The notes under the pieces are model-generated. The model was not told the origin of the DNA. It ran no database searches and worked only from the letters and a program-made list of their open reading frames with translations. Position numbers and translations under genes: made by a program. Below are positions 32,976-34,332 of a stretch of DNA of 34,332 bases, piece by piece. Source of the stretch: Verrucomicrobiia bacterium (GTDB taxonomy: Bacteria; Verrucomicrobiota; Verrucomicrobiia; Limisphaerales; UBA1100); contig JAAZZB010000089.1 of the NCBI GenBank assembly GCA_014239365.1, forward strand, positions 1-34,332. The letters run 5' to 3'. The first letter of the stretch is position 1. Each line of letters opens with the position of its first letter.

Positions 32976-34100
32976 ATGAAACGCCGCGTGTATCTTGACC
33001 ACCTTTCGGGCACTCCCCTTGCGCCCGAAGTACGCGAGGCAATGCGGCCGTTTTTCTTGGAGCATCATCACCGCTTAGCCGCCCGCGAAGCCATCGCCAC
33101 CGCGCGCGAACAATGCGCCCAACTCATCGGCAGCATCCCCGAAGAAATCCTCTTCACCAGCAGCGGCACCGAGGCCAACAACCTCGCCATAAAAGGCACC
33201 GCCTTCGCCCAACGCGAACGCGGAAACCACATCGTGCTTTCAAACATCGAGCATCCGGCCATCGAGCAATCCGTCGCGTGGCTCGAAGAAAATGGATTCA
33301 CCGCCACGCACGTGCCCGTGGACGCCGAAGGATTTATTTCGCCGAATGCAATTGCCGAAGCCATCACGGATCAAACAATCCTCATCGCCACCCACCACGC
33401 CAGCCACGATCTCGGCACCCTCCAAAATATCACCGCCATTGGCGCCATCGCCGCCGAGCGCGTCATTCCATTTTTGGTGGACGCCACCGCGAGCGGAGGT
33501 TGGCTGCCCATCAACGTGCACACCGCGAACATCGCGCTGCTCACCCTCGCCCCTCATCGCTTTGGCGGACCGCAAGGCGTCGGTGTGCTGTACCACAACC
33601 GCCGCTGCCCACTCGCGCCCATCATCCACGGCGGCGCGCAGGAAGACGGCTTCCGCGCGGGCACAGAAAACCTCGCCGCAATCGTTGGCGCGGGCGCGGC
33701 AGCCGCTTTGCCACCGATCGATGTCACCGCGTTGCAGCGCCAACTGCACGAAGGCTTGCTGAAAACTATCGAGCCCGTTCGGCTCAATGGCGCGGCGCTG
33801 GGCGCGGGTCGTTTGCCTTCGCACCTCAATTATTCCATCGAAGGCATTGAAGGCGAAGGGCTGGCGTTGGCGCTGGATTTGCAGGGCATCGCCATTGCCA
33901 GCGGCGCGGCGTGTGTCACCAAAAATCTCGCCGTGCCGCCTGCGCTGACGGCAATCGGGCTTGACGCCGCATCAGCCAAAGGCAACGTTCTCCTCTCCCT
34001 CGGTCGCGACACCACGGCAGCGGATATCGACCACGTGCTGGAACTCATTCCAAAACAAGTCGAGAAACTCCGCAGCTTGTCACCCGCGTGGGACGCCTAA
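32976..34100 (+). CDS. NifS/IscS-like class V aminotransferase fold protein lacking the PLP lysine
   Basis: 374 residues. Overall pattern is a cysteine desulfurase: YLDHLSGTPLAPEV, SSGTEANNLAI, NIEHPAIEQS, FRAGTEN (226-232), and C313 in ASGAACVTKN at the catalytic cysteine loop. However, the lysine that binds PLP (usual SAHKxxGPKG) is R195 in APHRFGGPQG, the Asn of the usual HANNExGT is replaced (HHASHDLGT), and the Gln of DAxQAxG is replaced (DATASGG). The codon is CGC, two changes from a lysine codon, so a single base error cannot explain it. It may be a non-PLP or scaffold paralogue, or a diverged enzyme. No IscU/SufE partner is adjacent, but an Mrp-like gene, a family linked to Fe-S assembly, starts 107 bases downstream. 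Confidence 0.85.
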   Translation: MKRRVYLDHLSGTPLAPEVREAMRPFFLEHHHRLAAREAIATAREQCAQLIGSIPEEILFTSSGTEANNLAIKGTAFAQRERGNHIVLSNIEHPAIEQSVAWLEENGFTATHVPVDAEGFISPNAIAEAITDQTILIATHHASHDLGTLQNITAIGAIAAERVIPFLVDATASGGWLPINVHTANIALLTLAPHRFGGPQGVGVLYHNRRCPLAPIIHGGAQEDGFRAGTENLAAIVGAGAAAALPPIDVTALQRQLHEGLLKTIEPVRLNGAALGAGRLPSHLNYSIEGIEGEGLALALDLQGIAIASGAACVTKNLAVPPALTAIGLDAASAKGNVLLSLGRDTTAADIDHVLELIPKQVEKLRSLSPAWDA

Positions 34101-34201
34101 GTGCTGCCGGCATCTTGCCGGCAGGCCAACGGTGAACGCAGTATTTTTTAACTCTGCGATTATTGAAAGTCAGACTTCTGCCGGCAAGATGCCGGCAGCA
34201 C
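34101..34201. repeat. TGCCGGCA-family inverted repeat after the NifS-like gene
   Basis: Arms at 34101-34123 and 34179-34201, with a 55-base AT-richer middle unrelated to that of the copy at 20276. It begins at the first base after the TAA stop. Confidence 0.9.
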
Positions 34202-34207
34202 ATAAAA

Positions 34208-34332
34208 ATGAATTTAGAACAATCCATCGAAGACGCCCTCTAGGGCGTGAACTATCCCGGCTACTCGCGCGACATTGTGTCGTTTGGCCTCGTGAAAAAT
34301 ATCGCGACCGCCAATGGCTCCGCCAGCATCGC
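34208..34332 (+). pseudogene. mrp: Mrp/DUF59-type protein start, with in-frame TAG at codon 12 (truncated by window)
   Basis: MNLEQSIEDAL, then TAG at 34241-34243, then GVNYPGYSRDIVSFGLVKNI in the same frame. The part after TAG fits the DUF59 domain at the N-terminus of Mrp/ApbC Fe-S carrier ATPases ('aL..V.dP...rDIVslGlVk.i'), and the part before it fits the preceding helix. A Lys, Glu or Gln codon in place of TAG would give a normal protein. A GTG at 34247 could restart translation but would lose the first helix. The rest of the gene lies outside the window, so the identity is based on about 40 residues. Confidence 0.55.

Noticed and set aside
1..34332. TAG reassigned as a sense codon throughout
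   Set aside because: Several intact genes end properly at TAG (pseudopilin, CysK-like, sulfatase, DUF1232-like, trpG, SpeE-like), so only local readthrough, mutation or error can explain the two interrupted genes.
1..34332. tRNA or rRNA genes
   Set aside because: I looked for T-loop and acceptor patterns and conserved rRNA segments by eye and saw none; a covariance-model scan would be decisive.

Overview
The window looks like a chromosomal segment of a Verrucomicrobiota bacterium (PVC superphylum). Evidence: a prepilin-type N-methylation protein with a near H-X9-DG motif, a PVC-type membrane-bound dehydrogenase ending in a c-type heme site, a secreted sulfatase, a GreA carrying a long N-terminal extension of the kind known from chlamydiae, an exported Gfo/Idh-type oxidoreductase, few clear Shine-Dalgarno sites, and many short palindromic repeats between and inside genes. 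No rRNA, tRNA, CRISPR array, integrase or transposase was seen.

Layout. 93-959: pseudopilin. 964-8158 (minus): amino-acid catabolism cluster tdh, kbl, a CysK-like PLP enzyme and putA. Threonine goes to glycine plus acetyl-CoA, and proline goes to glutamate. putA is interrupted by one in-frame TAG and carries two repeat elements translated in frame. 8474-12884 (plus): PVC dehydrogenase/cytochrome and sulfatase, both exported. 13160-16298 (mostly minus): a possible micro-protein, a sulfite-oxidase-like molybdoenzyme, a ParE-type toxin with its antitoxin, two short lipoproteins, and an aldo/keto-reductase-fold protein with an altered catalytic tetrad. 16338-17479 (plus): a fragment of a phage or conjugative-element polyvalent protein with a kinase-like domain. 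17492-20274: a left-handed beta-helix acyltransferase overlapping a DinG-type helicase. 20394-21819: a DUF1232-like protein and an exported Gfo/Idh oxidoreductase. 21882-26566 (minus): a TrpG/PabA glutaminase, a second toxin-antitoxin pair, a hypothetical protein, aroB and the long GreA. 26642-27961 (plus): rsmB. 27933-32817 (minus): an exported spermidine-synthase-like protein, its membrane partner, a radical SAM protein, an M90 peptidase-coiled coil-MORN fusion and fabI. 32976-34100 (plus): a NifS-like protein without the PLP lysine. 34208-end: the start of an Mrp/DUF59-type gene with an in-frame TAG at codon 12.

The strongest unusual signals are these: (i) at least five families of palindromic repeats, one nested inside another and two translated inside PutA; (ii) two in-frame amber codons in otherwise intact conserved genes (putA, mrp-like), although TAG is also an ordinary stop here; (iii) two enzyme-fold proteins lacking canonical catalytic residues (NifS-like Lys to Arg; AKR tetrad Asp to Met and Lys to Ala); (iv) a polyvalent-protein fragment stranded between housekeeping-type genes. 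All functional calls come from reading motifs by eye; no database search was run.
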